NCBI RefSeq assembly: GCF_030463565.1
Contig: NC_134652.1
Coordinates: 14,237,397-14,301,396, forward strand
DNA: 64,000 bases
Direction: 5' to 3'
From: Pelecanus crispus
Lineage: Eukaryota > Chordata > Aves > Pelecaniformes > Pelecanidae
Positions 10,624 to 24,000 of the stretch are shown here, piece after piece. Position numbers and translations under genes: made by a program. The notes beneath the pieces are model-generated. The model was not told where the DNA came from, did not search any database, and saw only the letters and a list, made by a program, of their open reading frames with translations. How positions within the stretch are numbered: position 1 is the stretch's first letter; every line of letters begins with the position of its first letter.

Positions 10624-13471
10624 AAGGATCTATTTCTCTCTGCTCTTTCTTGCAGCTCTTTTAGGGCACAACAGTTTCACCCTAGCACAAGGGAATGAAA
10701 CAGCATCCTGCGGTCTGGCAGTGCGGACTCACAGTTGCTGGGATCCCACCTGCAGGCAGAGCTCCGGACACGCAGCTGAACACCTCTGCGGCAGTTCCTT
10801 GTCCGCAGGATCTGGGATGGAAACCTTTCCTCTTGTTCACCTGGGCTTGCAACACCCATAGCCCTCTTTCCTCCACAATCCATTCCTCTCCATCCTGTGG
10901 CAGCTTGCTCTTTGAAAGTACTTAGAAGATGGCAGTAAAGCTGTTCTTATGTCCCACTGTCAGGGTGCAGCAAGAGCTAGCTGCTCCCTAAAGGCCAGGA
11001 GATCACAAGAAACTTGCAGGGCTGAGCTAGTTAAATGGTGCCCCTGGGCACAGGTGGAGCTGATCAGGGCCCTTAAGGCCCGTTAGTGGCCCAGGGCCCA
11101 GCACCTGCTGCTCCGTGCACAGCAGAGCCTCTGCTCTGTGGTGCTGGTAAAAGTCTGTGGGTGCCAGGTACTCAGCCTTTCCTTCTGCCTCCCCAGCCCG
11201 CCCTGGAGTTTGTAGCTCTCAACACAACACAGCCTGAGCTGTGAGCTGGTTTTCACTGCTTTTGACTCAAAGGGTTCCAAGATTTACAGCAGCGGGACAT
11301 GTTACTGGGTGTGTAGTATGTGCTCCTGCTGCTCCGAATTCACAAAGTGAGTGTAAGTTAAGGACTGGATTCTTGTGCTATGTCTTTGGTAGCTGACAGG
11401 GGATCCCAGAAGGGTCATGCTCCTGCCTTTGAACTTGATAGTTCAGCGTACAGTGTCTTGTTTGCGTCCTGCTTGTACAATACACTGGATGCAGACCTGC
11501 CAGACAAGGTCAGAGCTTAAGTTAAACAGGAAGTTACTTAAAATACTATCTACATATTGCAAGAGATCTGAAAATGAACAATACTACATACTTTGCTCAC
11601 TGAAAAAGACTCCAGGATAGATTTACTGCGTGAGCTACTACAGCTCCAATCTGAACCAATTAAAGCGAAGAAAGATTTCTTCTAACTTAAGTGCCATGGA
11701 TCATAGCCCTTCGCCTCCATCTTTTCATGTATCTTTACAGGAACAAGAAGTTAAAGATATGCTTGCCACTTCTAGGCTTGCGTCTTGCACAGACTGGAAT
11801 TCAATTAACATTATTCTGCAACAAAACTTGGAGAAGCACTTCAGAGCTGCTGCTCACAATGCAGAAGCGACTGAACAAATGATACTTTCATTAACGCTCT
11901 GCCTTTCCCTGCTGTGCAAGCCAAATCCTTGAACACTAAAAGCACCTCAGCATCAGCTGGGTTCACAGACATCCAGAGCAGTTTTTCAAGCTCCCTGACT
12001 TTTATAGACTGGAGGGAAAGGGATTTGGTGTGCTTTAATCCATTCTATTATATGAACTCAGAAATGGTTTTGACTCTCTGGCACTATAAATTAAGCTGGC
12101 TGCAGTTATTCTATTCCTGATTATGCTGAAAGTTACTGGCAATAATTTGATGACTATATTTTCTTGCCCTTTTTTTTTCTTCTTTTCCAAATTAACCTGT
12201 GAATTTAGTTTCCCTGGGAGTAAGTAAATAATGCAATAAAACTGGAGATAGTAGCCAACATATTCACATCTGGATGCCTGAAATTGTGGATGAACAGAGT
12301 AAAAGCTCCTGTGCTTCGTAGGCGGAATTTACTGTATTCACTTCCCAGCCCATCAGACTGGAAGAACATGTTGTATGAGAAAATCACAATTTTTTGCACT
12401 CCTCTATGTTTTTTTAATCTAGAAGTCTAATCATTTTTAGACATAAGTGAATTCACCTTTGCAAGTCATTAGACAAATACTATCCCACCCATTTTAGAGA
12501 CTGGAAAACTCAGGTCAAGAATCATTTAGGGATGGAGCTTCTTACCCTAAAAAATAGTCCAATCTGTGCAACGCAAGCTACTATTAAGTACATCTAAAGA
12601 TGGAAACAAATCTGTTTTATTAGTGTGTTCATAAAAATATACGCAACTAGGGAACAGATTCCATCTGCTTGGCTCCCCTTCCTTTGCTCTGACCACTGTA
12701 ACACCTTGTCTCCTAAACCCTGATAACAAACAGAGGGAAAGATGTACACAGACGTGGATTACCTCTGGATAAGTTAGGGGGTACGCTATACAGTTCAGAG
12801 TGTAATAAATAAGTTGCTTCTCTACAGTGCGATGGTATTCTGGGAGTCTAACTGTGCCTCCCTCATACATGTGAATTAATAAATGTGACTTTGATGATTT
12901 ATTTCAGTACAAATTACTTCCCAGTATCAGTAAGCATAGCAGAGTCCAGCTCCAGGCTGGATACTCAGGACCTTAACAAATACCAACTTTTAAAAGCGTC
13001 AGTAAAACCTACTTCGGATCCCATCAAACTCAAGTGCCCATGTCAGTTATTCTCAATTATTCTAATTATAAGGACATGTCAGGTACACAAAAGACATGAT
13101 TCAGACAGCATGACTGCCCTAAAATGATAACTTTAGCATAATGCACTTGACAGTGAAAAAGCAATAAGAGCTATTTTGGGAACAAAAGAAAAATACAATG
13201 GATCTGATGACTAAGTGTTCTGGTCCCCAATGTAAAAGCAAAGTAGATCCCTGTCGTATTTAACTTGATTCCTTTGAATTAAACACTTCCATTAAAAGTT
13301 TCCCACAGTAGCTTTAATATTTAATTATGTATTCCACCAAAGGAAAGAACAAAATCTTTGCAAAGGGTTTTTTTGTGCATGTGAAATATTTATCAGCATA
13401 TCTCTTTGGACAAGTATTTTTATCCCCCAGGCTGGGAAAAAGCTTCCATGTACAAATCAGTTTCACAACAT
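10624..13471. other. Intergenic DNA between the SINE and the CFAP58 3' end
   Basis: There is a GC-rich stretch at about 10930-11230 with an inverted repeat around 11067-11081, and a possible MIR-like fragment at 12465-12520. No gene was recognised. Confidence 0.45.
12465..12520 (+). repeat. Possible MIR-like ancient SINE fragment
   Basis: The segment around CCCATTTTAGAGACTGG followed by AAAACTCAGGTCA resembles the MIR core, in which CCCCATTTTACAGATGAGG is followed by AAACTGAGGC. The match is short and diverged. Confidence 0.4.
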
Positions 13472-13477
13472 TTTATT
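13472..13477 (-). terminator. Candidate polyadenylation signal AATAAA for CFAP58
   Basis: This is the nearest canonical AATAAA on the minus strand after the CFAP58 stop codon, about 910 bp downstream. I saw no AATAAA or ATTAAA between 13478 and 14386. The sequence beyond it is moderately GT-rich on the minus strand. Placement is inferred from the motif alone; a non-canonical signal nearer the stop is possible. Confidence 0.3.
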
Positions 13478-14386
13478 TTACAGCTTGAAAGTTTTCTATA
13501 CTTCAGCACCTCATGCCGCGACTTTGTTATTTCACTTGTTAATGAATGGTAATTAAATCTCTTTTGGCTGAAAAGGTTGGAGGGCTCCTGCTGTATTACA
13601 AAAACAATTTCTGAAAGTTTCAAAAATGCCCAAGTGTCTAGAAAGTAAAGAGTAAAGTTTGCCATGTCTTGAGTCCAAGTTTGAATCGCTTGGAAGGATT
13701 TATGTGGGAGAACAGCATGTCCCAGTCAGTGTGCACAGTCTCCCCAGTTGAACAGACATAATTATGTCACTTTGTGTCTACTGGAGTAAACAGAATCACA
13801 TTCTTAATAATGTACACTGTGGCCACAAACTTCCTTGATCTTACTAACAACTGTAGCAAATACTGCATAAACCCTATTATATACTACCTGCACAAAGAAC
13901 GGCTACATGTGTACATCTAAGTAAAGACTTGTTAATTTTGCATTTGCTCAGTAGGGCTTGAAACATCAGCCTATCAATTTTTCTTCTTTTCTGTTTTCTC
14001 ATTTCTTTCAGGTGCTTTGAGTCAGAAGATAAATGGAGTGCTTACAACAGAGGTAGATAAAGGGGAAATAACTACATATTAAGGCATTTTGTGGTATTAC
14101 AGTGCTAAATAGAGACACAGTATTGAAGAATAAATATCTGCATGGTCTCCACTATTCAGTTACACCAGTGCAGGCTTCTGCTGGCATCATCTGGACAGAT
14201 TTGGCCCACAGTTTGTAAACCAAAACTACATTAATTCTACTATAAAATGGCTTTTCCTGAAGGCAATACAGTGATTTCAGACAGAAAGTTGATTCTGAAT
14301 GTCTTTTAAAATTACAGTTTCTCAAACAACACAGCACAAATAGGGTTTAGCAAGAAACTGGGAATGGGAATGTGATGAGTCCATTC
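13478..14386 (-). other. Proposed CFAP58 3' untranslated region
   Basis: This is noncoding AT-rich DNA between the stop codon and the first canonical poly(A) signal. It contains a short remnant resembling an old amniote repeat at about 14154-14208. No open frame of note was seen on either strand. Confidence 0.35.
14154..14208 (+). repeat. Possible old amniote repeat remnant in the CFAP58 3' UTR
   Basis: TTCAGTTACACCAGTGCAGG and, further on, ACAGATTTGGCCC resemble the two ends of an old amniote hairpin-type repeat (CAGTTACACC..TG and ..AATTTGGCCC). The interior is short and diverged. Confidence 0.35.
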
Positions 14387-14507
14387 CTAAGCCGTAACTT
14401 TGGGAAGGGGTCTGCTGAGAGCAAAGCCCCCTCCGGTGAAGCGAGGAGCATCAGATCTGTGGCGTGGAAACTCAGGCTCCATGTCAGTCAAGAATCTCTC
14501 CTTCTCC
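14387..14507 (-). CDS. CFAP58: CFAP58 last coding exon (121 nt) with stop codon
   Basis: This completes Lys638, then encodes residues 639-677, [13 protein letters not shown] through [11 protein letters not shown] and RPLPKVTA, then TAG at 14387-14389. A long pyrimidine tract (minus strand of 14512-14545) and taaag precede it. FTGGGF is the near-terminal motif of CFAP58, which identified this small exon. Compared with the human tail there is a stretch of roughly nine extra residues before FTGGGF, and the final residues are different. Confidence 0.82.
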
Positions 14508-17500
14508 CTTTAAATAGAAACAAAGAAAAGGAAAATACATATTTCATTTTGCAGTCCAGTGATGTTTACAAACTAAGGAAATCTGTGTCCTCCAAAGTTT
14601 CTTTGATGCAACCACATATCAAGAGATCATTAAAAAATTGTTGATTAAAGCCAGTTAGGCTAAACCGCCAAGACTAGGTGTCTGTTTGGATCTAATTACA
14701 AGCCTACTGATGGTTTTTGGAATTATTAAAAATTGGAAATAAATGAGCTCTTTTTGCATTATTCCCCAAAATGGTCAGAGCACCTCATTAGAGCAAGTTT
14801 GTACACGAGCTCCATGACTTCAGATTTCTAATCACCATCCCATTCTAGCAAGTATATGCCTGTTTTCAAACAAACAGCTACATTCATCAAAGGCGCAACG
14901 AGGAGATGTTTTTTCTTTGTTGAATTTTAATGAATAAATAGTGTTATCTGTCTTCACATTTTAACAAAGTTCTAGTGATAATTACCCTCCCTGTGACACT
15001 TGCAGAAAACTAACAGTGTGGTGGAGGTGCACTGATACCCCCAGGAAGTTGCTCCACCTGAGGATCCAAGAGGGCTTGAACGTGATGGCCTTAAAAGGAG
15101 GGAACAAGGGTTAGCTGGTTCCACTCTTATGAGGTTGGAGAGGTAAGCACAGCAGAACAAATACAAAGGGCAGTATTTCAAACTCACTGTGATATACCTG
15201 GAGGTTTCAGAGAAAGGTCCTGAGATATTTAAAGTTAACTAAGTGGAGCGTTATGAAGTACTGTTTATCATAACAGCAGAGGTCTCAGGGCTTTACAAAG
15301 AAGGTCAGTGCCATTACTTTTATTTTACAGTCACTGAGACTGAGACACAAATGTGAGAGCAACCACGCTTTTGAAAATCTAGCCTTGTCACATTAGTACC
15401 CTGTCTCAGTTCCCAGTAAGGAAAAGGAAACACTTCCTGGAACTAATACTTTTCTCTTTGTCCCTAAATAACTGTGTCCGGAGAGGAGGAAGTTCAGAGA
15501 AACCCTGCAGGATGACTAGTTATGCTTCCTTTTCAAAATTTAACCCATATGGAGGTGGGAGAATAGGCAAAAGATGGCACAGATGAAATTAACCATGAGA
15601 ACCATTTGTAACTGGTTTTAATTTTATCAATGTAGCACTAATGGATGTGCCAGCTGACAGCACTAAAAACTAACATGCTATATTTAGATGGCTCATCCTA
15701 TGTCACTATTGGGCTTCCAACTCTGGGGAGAGAAAATGAGCCAGAGTCCACGCTCATTCTATCTGCATGCTCCCATGGAGACAGCCAACAGATGTGCTCA
15801 TCAGTATGGAAAATTCTATGCAGCCGAATACTGTAATATATTATGCAGAATTAATGTGCAAGCAGCCACATGCAAAAGCTCCCAGTTACTACTGGCATCC
15901 CTCAGTGCAGTTATTTACATATATAGGACTGCAGGATCAGGTCTCTGGTGTGGATTTAAGCTTCCTATTTTCTCACCAATCCTTATCAAGAACAAACTGG
16001 AACCGTGGTGCTAGAAGCTACCAGGAAAAGTGCTGAAGCAGAAAGGGTGCAAGAAGCAGAAAGAGAGAATGGGAAGAGTGAGAAAAGAAAGCCTAAGACA
16101 TCTGGGAAAGACAGCATTCAGAATCAGAGTGCAGAAAAAGAGGATTTCAAATTCACAACCAAAATCTTAAACATTGGATTTTCAGCTTGAACACAAAACA
16201 AAGCTAAATTCCTGTTGTCACTCATTATATTCCTTCAGCATCCCATGGAAAGCTGCATTAGTTCAGTATCAAGACTTTAAATCACAAACCAGAACTGTCT
16301 TGTGCAAATCAATAAAAGCTTTAGATGATACCTTTGTGTGAGGTTATCTGAGAGTATTAATTCTCTTTCACTCCAAGGTAGTCAATAATGCTATTAATGC
16401 CATTGTCCTGACAGGATCCTCTTTTTACTAGCAAAACCAGCCATATTTATTTCAGACATGATGTTAACATTAGCCAGCATGATAGAGATCAAGTCAGTGG
16501 TTTCGTGTCAGCTGGGATTTAAAGCAACCTGAGATTGTATGAATCAAATGGCCCTGGCTCTTTGGCTAGCATCTACACACCAGGCAGTGCCTGTCCAGCA
16601 CAGTCGGAGGCAGGAACGATGTGGAATGGCTGTATGTCAGGGGTGAAGGACTCCTTGGGGAAGGATCTGGCTGCACAACAGGCTCGTTCTATTGCAGAAA
16701 GCAAAAGACATGTCATGCACAATTGGCAGTTTGGAGAAGGAAGGCTGCACAAGGTTGTTTCCTCTGCACTGCTGCTGGGCAACACAAAGTGTAGTCTAGA
16801 GATTACAGAAGCTGCATTTATCCAGGACTGATATGCCCAGTTACAACTTGGGGTGTGCATATCCTTCAAAGCAGGATGTAGTCCAACAGGTTTGACTGGG
16901 GAACAAAACAATGAGGGACAGAAGCGAGCAAAGCCCAGCACCTGGCCACCTCCCAGCTGCCACAAAGACAAGAGAAGTGCAAGTCAGGGCTGACAGCACA
17001 GCGCTCGTAGCTTCGGAGCCTGAGGTGGGAGCAATGAGATGCTATCATCCTGCAGAAGCACCACTGACAGCATCTGAATGTACTTCCAAAACACAGATGT
17101 CACAAAGACACCATGCTCATCGGACTACAGCCATGCCTGCCCACAAGAACAACAACCTGACAAGCTGCACTAATGGCATATACCTACCCTGAACCTATAA
17201 ACAGTGTAATGAGTCCAGCACTAATGGACCTGCAACACAAAATTCCATTCACTTTGTATGATTAACAGACACAAGTTCAGTCACTGTCACCTCGCACAAA
17301 TATTTTTTGTTTACTTTAAAGCAGTTATGCCCCTAACAAGTCAGGTTTTTTCAATAGTTATGACAGGAAATAATTCTAGGTATGATATAACAACAAAACA
17401 TGAGTGAATTTCTTCTCATCTGATGAACAGAAAGAAGCATGATGCCAGGGTCCAAAATGGAAACATTAAAACTATTGTGAAGAGGATACTTAGCTGCTGG

Positions 17501-20500
17501 AAATGGATTATCAGGCATTATGGTAGCCTCACATATTGATCCTAAAGCTCCAGGAAGGCCATTAGCACTGCACAATTGTTGCTAATTCCAAACATTAAGG
17601 TAACATTATGCGATTTGCAGATGGACAAAAGTCACTATTTATCACTGACTATTTTGCTAATTTAGTCATCAAAAATGTTTGCTGGCTGAAATATGATTAA
17701 GGAAGAAATAGATACAGGCAGCTTTGAATTATATTCAGCAACATAGAGAACTGTTGGCTTTGGTGTATGAGGAAGGGACTGGGTGAGGATGGAAAGGGGA
17801 GGAAAGACAAAAGGCATACACAGAAAAACTTGGTAACAGATCATGTCATCTGACTGCAGAAATCTAAGAAACTGCTCTTTAAAAGGAAAGTCAACTCCAT
17901 TTTCAGAAGTGACTAATAGTTTTGGTGTCCCAGCTTGGAGACTCATTATCAGAATAGTTTCATCTCTCAGCCTCTGCAAATTAGGTCACTTTAATGGGGC
18001 AGAAATTGGGCAACTAAGATCCTAGTCATTTTCTTTCAATCAAAAGGAGCAGCTGAATGCTCCATTGTGGACTGAGAGTAGAAGAGAGGTGTCATCAAAC
18101 TGCTATTGATTAAGGAGAGACAACAACTACCTACAGGAAAGTTCTTAGGCTGTACTGTCAAAAGGGTAAGACATCTGACAAAGCCATACTCTGAGCATTG
18201 TTCACTTTACTCCATCTGGATGTAGGAAGGGAACAAGAAGCAGATGGGGATTGCTCTTCTCTGCAACCATCGGCAATGATATCTGCTGCCAGAAGGGCAT
18301 AGTCATCAGTCACAACTACCACATTTTGGAAACAACAACAATATTGTTCTTACACCAGGATTATGTACTTGCCACCTGAAGAAAGATTGTCCCCCATATA
18401 AGATGCTGTTTCATTATAACTTGCAAAATGCATTGAGGTCCTTATAATACTTGAGGATCTCTCACTCAGCGTGAGAGACCAGACACTAATCTGTGTCCTC
18501 TGGGCACCATCTCATTGTTGTGAATAATTTAACTGGACTGCAGAACATGTCAGCAACATCTCTGCTGGATGTTCTTGTCCTGGCCATAGATCATGGTAAA
18601 TCTAGACCAGACTAAAGTAATACGAAGGATAACATTCAGGAAAATTAGGCAACAATATTACATCACCTCAGTCAAATTTGGCCATGTTCTGATCAAAAGG
18701 CTAAAGCAGGGTCTAAAAAAAAAACCTGGTTTATACAGAAAGTTGTGTAGACAAAACCATTACTTTCCCATACTTGGCCTGTTGTTCCTTGCGTTTCTGA
18801 GCCAGATATTTCTTTTTCACATTCAGAAGCTCGTTGGCAAGTCTTTCAATTTCATATTTATATTCTTGGCTCTGTGATTCATACATATTCAATTCTGAGG
18901 ACAAAACCTAACAAACAAAAGGCAAAAAGCAGAAACAGGAGATGTTAGTTTCACTTACACATAAGTTAGGACTTAGTACTTTTACAGGCACTTTTTCCTT
19001 TCACATTTGATGATATAAGACATCACCATTTTCCACCACATCTCATTTTCCATCATGATGTTTCATTTGATCACCTCTTCTCACCTAAGAACAATTTACA
19101 AAATTAAGGCTATGCCATTTAACGACAACAAAACATGTAAATTATGCCCCAAGCATTATGGGAATGGTATTAATACATACATTAGCTCTAAATGTTCTGG
19201 GACACAAATCTGGGTGAAAACCCAAAATGAAGGTCTTAAAAAAATAATAAAACAGGGATTTATTTAATAGTAATGGGGTTTATTCACAGGGATCCACTTT
19301 GTTACATGAAGTAATTAAATCCACACAGGCAAAGTAGTACCAGGCAGCATAATTATGAATACAATGCTGCTTTCATGTGAATCAGTAAACTTTAAAAAAA
19401 GTAGGAGCATACATAGTATGTTTTTCTTCTTTAAGAAGGAGAATAGCTTGACCTGGCACCACAAAATGGCATGCAAGCCAGTGCACTACAGCACACTGTG
19501 CCTGAAATACACAGTAGCAATTGACTGCATTAAGGACAAAAGGGAACCGTATGGAAAACTTCAAATCACATTCAGTTTAGCTAAACTTTGGCTTCTATTT
19601 TACATTTTCTACGTTGTTTTTCTTCTCCGTGGAAAGCTAAGATTTGCATAACAGCCTCTTTGTTTCCTAAGGGCCCATCTGCTCCTGCGTTTTTTTTCCT
19701 CATGGTTAGTACAGACGTGATTATGATGCAGTGAACAGGAGATGATGACTTCAACAGAGAGAGGAGATATAGAAGTAGATGAACTCCTGGGGAGACTGAT
19801 CTTTCATGCAGGCAAAAACAAGGGAAGATCAGTTTATTCTATCAAAGAATCACTTTTTAATATCATGCTTTCAAAGTTTCCCACAGGATTCCTTCAGAAC
19901 CAGGAAATCCTCCCTTCTACTGATGAGAGTTGAGGACAGGTTATTCCTGTCATCCCTATAAAAGTTGCAAGTCTAATACATGTATGTATTGCAAGAGAAA
20001 TAACAAGAATTTAAGACTGGATTCTCAATATATTCCCACTAGTTTGTTAAAAAGAAAATGAAATGGCTTTGATTTGCTTATTAAAAATCTTAACGGTACA
20101 AGAAAATGGAAGGAGAACAAGTTTAAGGGAAAACTGACAGTGTCCCAGAATGCCCAGGCACAAAAAGCATTTACAGCATTGTGCTGCACACTCGTATTCT
20201 AATAAGACTTTTCCTCTATTTTAATGAAACAAACTAGCATAATATGAAAAAAAAGCTCTTCTACTGCTGTTGGTTCTCCCTTGGGGAGATGCAGTATTAA
20301 TCATATTTTCCTGATCTAATAAACTAAGGAATGCACACTGATAATCAAAAATCTTCCTGAAGCCTCACTTCCCAGGATTACTGGTGAAGTCATTCTGCAA
20401 CCCTGGCAGAGATCTCAGCCAGAGATAAAGGGCATCTCTTACTTTCAGCTGTTTAGTCTTCTCTCGGAGAGTGTGCCGGTAGAGCTGCAACTGTTCTGCG

Positions 20501-21056
20501 GCTTCAGGCCCAGGCTGCCGGGCCAAGACATGCTTCAATTCCACATACAGTTTCTCCTTTTCCTAAGAAAAAGACAAGAGGAAGAGCTCTTATAAAACTA
20601 ATATAGCAGCAGCACAACCTGTGATGAAATCAACCTCACTGAAAAATGCAACTCAATCAGGAAGATATTTGCAGAAACAAATCTGCCTGTGTGTCAGTCT
20701 TTCCTCACTAGCCATAAGGTATTTAAAGTTGTTGTGATAGCAGTGGGAGAGCTCATTAAGCGAATCATCTAGCTACTTCGAACCGCGAATGAAATACTCT
20801 TAAACACTGTCATCAGTGAGCATGCTCTACCACAGAGAACATAAAACAGTCACTGGAAAAGTATCCAGGGGTGGGAAATTAATTACTAGTAACTGTGCTT
20901 ATTGCAATATTTCTTCTTATAAGCCACGTTGCCTTACATTAAGGATCATAGCTTCACCCAACAGGATGCAAGCAGGCTATAGAAATGTCAGGGAATGACT
21001 GTACAAAATAATATCTTCTTCTTCCAAAGAAAATCCTGCAAAGCACATGTACACAG

Positions 21057-21087
<31 letters not shown>

Positions 21088-24000
21088 ACCTTTCAGTTTA
21101 ACTGCAGGGGCACTTGGAAAAGGAAAGAAAGTATAAACAGCAATAACTATGACTAGCACAATTGCCACCACGTAATTTCTCTTTGTCATGTGTCTCCTCT
21201 TCCTTCATGGTGGCACAGTATGTATACTTGTGGGAATTGGATATAGCCATGCCCAAATGGAAACCACACCATGGACCCACTTACAACTTTCTGTACTGAA
21301 AGGTTGCTTTCCACTGTGTTTTGAGGATGTACTTGTTTTTAGTCTGAGGAATAAAGCACTGAACAAAGCCACCTTCACAGCTTTGCACATTACAATATTT
21401 TTAGTATCTACCCTGTCGACTAAGATTGTTGTTACTTAACATTATTTAGCAAGATCCCATCCTTGTCTGGTACCTGGAGAGCTGGAATTAAAAAGGACGG
21501 TTATTTGACTGGAAGTCAGACTGGCAGACACCGGATTTAACTGAAGAAGACAAAAATGCCAAGTAGGAGGTAGGATAGGTGATTATTTACACTGGCTTTG
21601 ACAAAACCCCTTTTTGCTGTCTGTTTTATAAGTTATGTCTACAACTCTTACCACAGAATTCTTCTGTCAATGTGGGAAACGGTGCCATCACATTACCTAG
21701 AATTGCTACATTTGGCCTCGCTCAGTAGTTGAGCCAGGATTTTCAAAAGCGGCTTGATATTTTGAAGATGTAAAATTCTAGGTGTCCAGTCTTCAAGAGC
21801 ATAAGGAGTCCAGAGTTTTTAGACCTCAACATTTTCTGAAAACCTTGCACTGTAATGATCACAAGTTGGGACCCAAAAATGGAAGCACTTAAAATGATAA
21901 ATTACTTTTGCAAGCATTGCCCTTAAACTCTGAACATTACTGAGGAAGAGTTCCTTATAAATGAAGTAGATCACAGTTTATCTCTGGAAAAATCAAAACC
22001 TCCTGAGACTCAGACTGAAGTTTGCGTAGTGGCAAAAATTAAACTGAGAATTCATCCTCAGTAGAGAATTGTTATGTCACCACAAGTGGTTTCCACTACC
22101 ACTTTTTCTTCCTGAGGAAGGAAGATTTTACTGCAAGTTAAAAACAACAGCAAAAGAAAAATCTGCCTTGTCAAAATCTGGCCGGTCAGTATTAACATTC
22201 CACCCCTGAATGTATCACAGATTTGTATTTTGGAAGAGTGTAACGGTAATTTGGATAAATATGGAGCAGTTGATAGATTGAAGGTCTTACGTGCAATTGT
22301 TTTCCAATTTATTTCTCTCCTAACCCTCTACAACGGCCAACCAAGCTCTTCAAGCATTGTGCAATGGTGTGTATAATAACCCCATTTAGAGACAAAGCGT
22401 GCAGTTCTATTATAAGGAGAATCTATCTTATGCAACAGAGACTCGTTAGCTGTCCGATGTATATTGTCTCCATAATCCAACAGAGGCAGAACCAGCTGTC
22501 TTATAATGCATATCCTGTCCTTCCTTGCAAAGCACTGTCCGTCTCTTTTACATCTAGTCAATTAATTTGTCACTGGGCTAGAAGCACCATATGTCAGCAA
22601 AACGTTAAAAGAAAATCCTGGATACTTCTTTCCTCATCAGCAAAAGTTTATATTCACAGGTTGGCATTTGTATAATTTCTGATATTTCACCCCAGGATGC
22701 AAAAAAAAAACCCAAAACCCACAGTTAATTTAAATTAATTTTAAAACAGCAACCACCAGAGTAAATATAAGTCAGTCACAGGGTACATGTGATCACCAAA
22801 AATGCATTGCTTACAGCAGGTACTTTTATCTCTACACATAAGAAATCAGGAATGCACAGGAAAAAAAAAATCAGCACAGAATAATAAAGAAAAATTTTGG
22901 CTTCTACAATAACTCTAGCTATATTCAAAGGACAGACAAGCTGTGCAATGTGTGTTACATGCAGATACCTTATAAATAGCCAGCTATCAGATACAGCATA
23001 GAACATGTAGAAAGACCTGTAAGGTTGTCTGATGTGTGAGTTGTATTCAGAGTAGCTTTCAGTTGTAGTGCATAAATTAATACCCCCCAGAAGATGGATC
23101 TATGTTGCTTTTTTTGTTTTGGAAACAAGTAAAATGCATGTGCATTCCTTAAAATGTCTGAGAGCCCAATGGGGCTGGATGGAGAGAAGATATCCTGACA
23201 CTAACAAGAAAATCATAAGTCAGCAATGACAATCAGTGGTGTAGTAGTAATTCAAAAACAAGAGGGTAAGCTGATCTGTTTGGTGCCTAGTGGAAGTCAG
23301 TTAACACTATTTTGTCCAAAGTAGAAGTCAGTAACCTCCATTCTGTTGGTGGCTGCGCAGATGATGTTGGAGAAAAAGCTACCTGAAATCCTACACTCAT
23401 TGGGCAGGAATAAGTCAATCCATTATAGCATGTGTAAGATGGGTTTCTTTGGCTTGTCTCAAACTGACTACCCTCACACTCCCCTCCACCTTCATGCCAG
23501 GCTGCAATCAGAACATACATCTTGCCAGAATTACGCATTCTTGAGATTAAAAGAACTTAAAGTCACAAGCATGCTGAGGGGCACTACTCTTCTTCTTGAG
23601 GAGGTGAAGGAAGATCTATTAGATCTCTCTGTAACTCCATGCTGTTAAGCCTTCACTGGTAAGAGTAATGTACATGTCTTCAGACCAGGTCTAGGCCAGT
23701 ACCAAAGCTTTTTGTGTGATCCTTCGCATGGCAAAATTCCCATGGAATTCAGAAGGTGTTTGACTGTAGGTCTGAGCCCCTAATGTCAACCAGCTTCGTT
23801 GGTTTATGGCATAAACTAAGCCAAGCTGATGGTGCAGAGATGAGGGCACATTTATTTTGTGTATGTAGGGCACACTGGGAGACTCAGATTGAGGGTTACA
23901 GTCAAATTTTAGGCATTCCAAAGAGAATTTCAGTGCCTCTCTGAATACCTGCTGTAAAAATTGTCTAAATAAAACTCCACGTTATTTTTAGAACAGGCCT

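Noticed and set aside
16573..16971. 132-codon open frame on the minus strand
   Set aside because: Lies in the intron between the last two CFAP58 exons, does not match the family, and has no recognisable motif.
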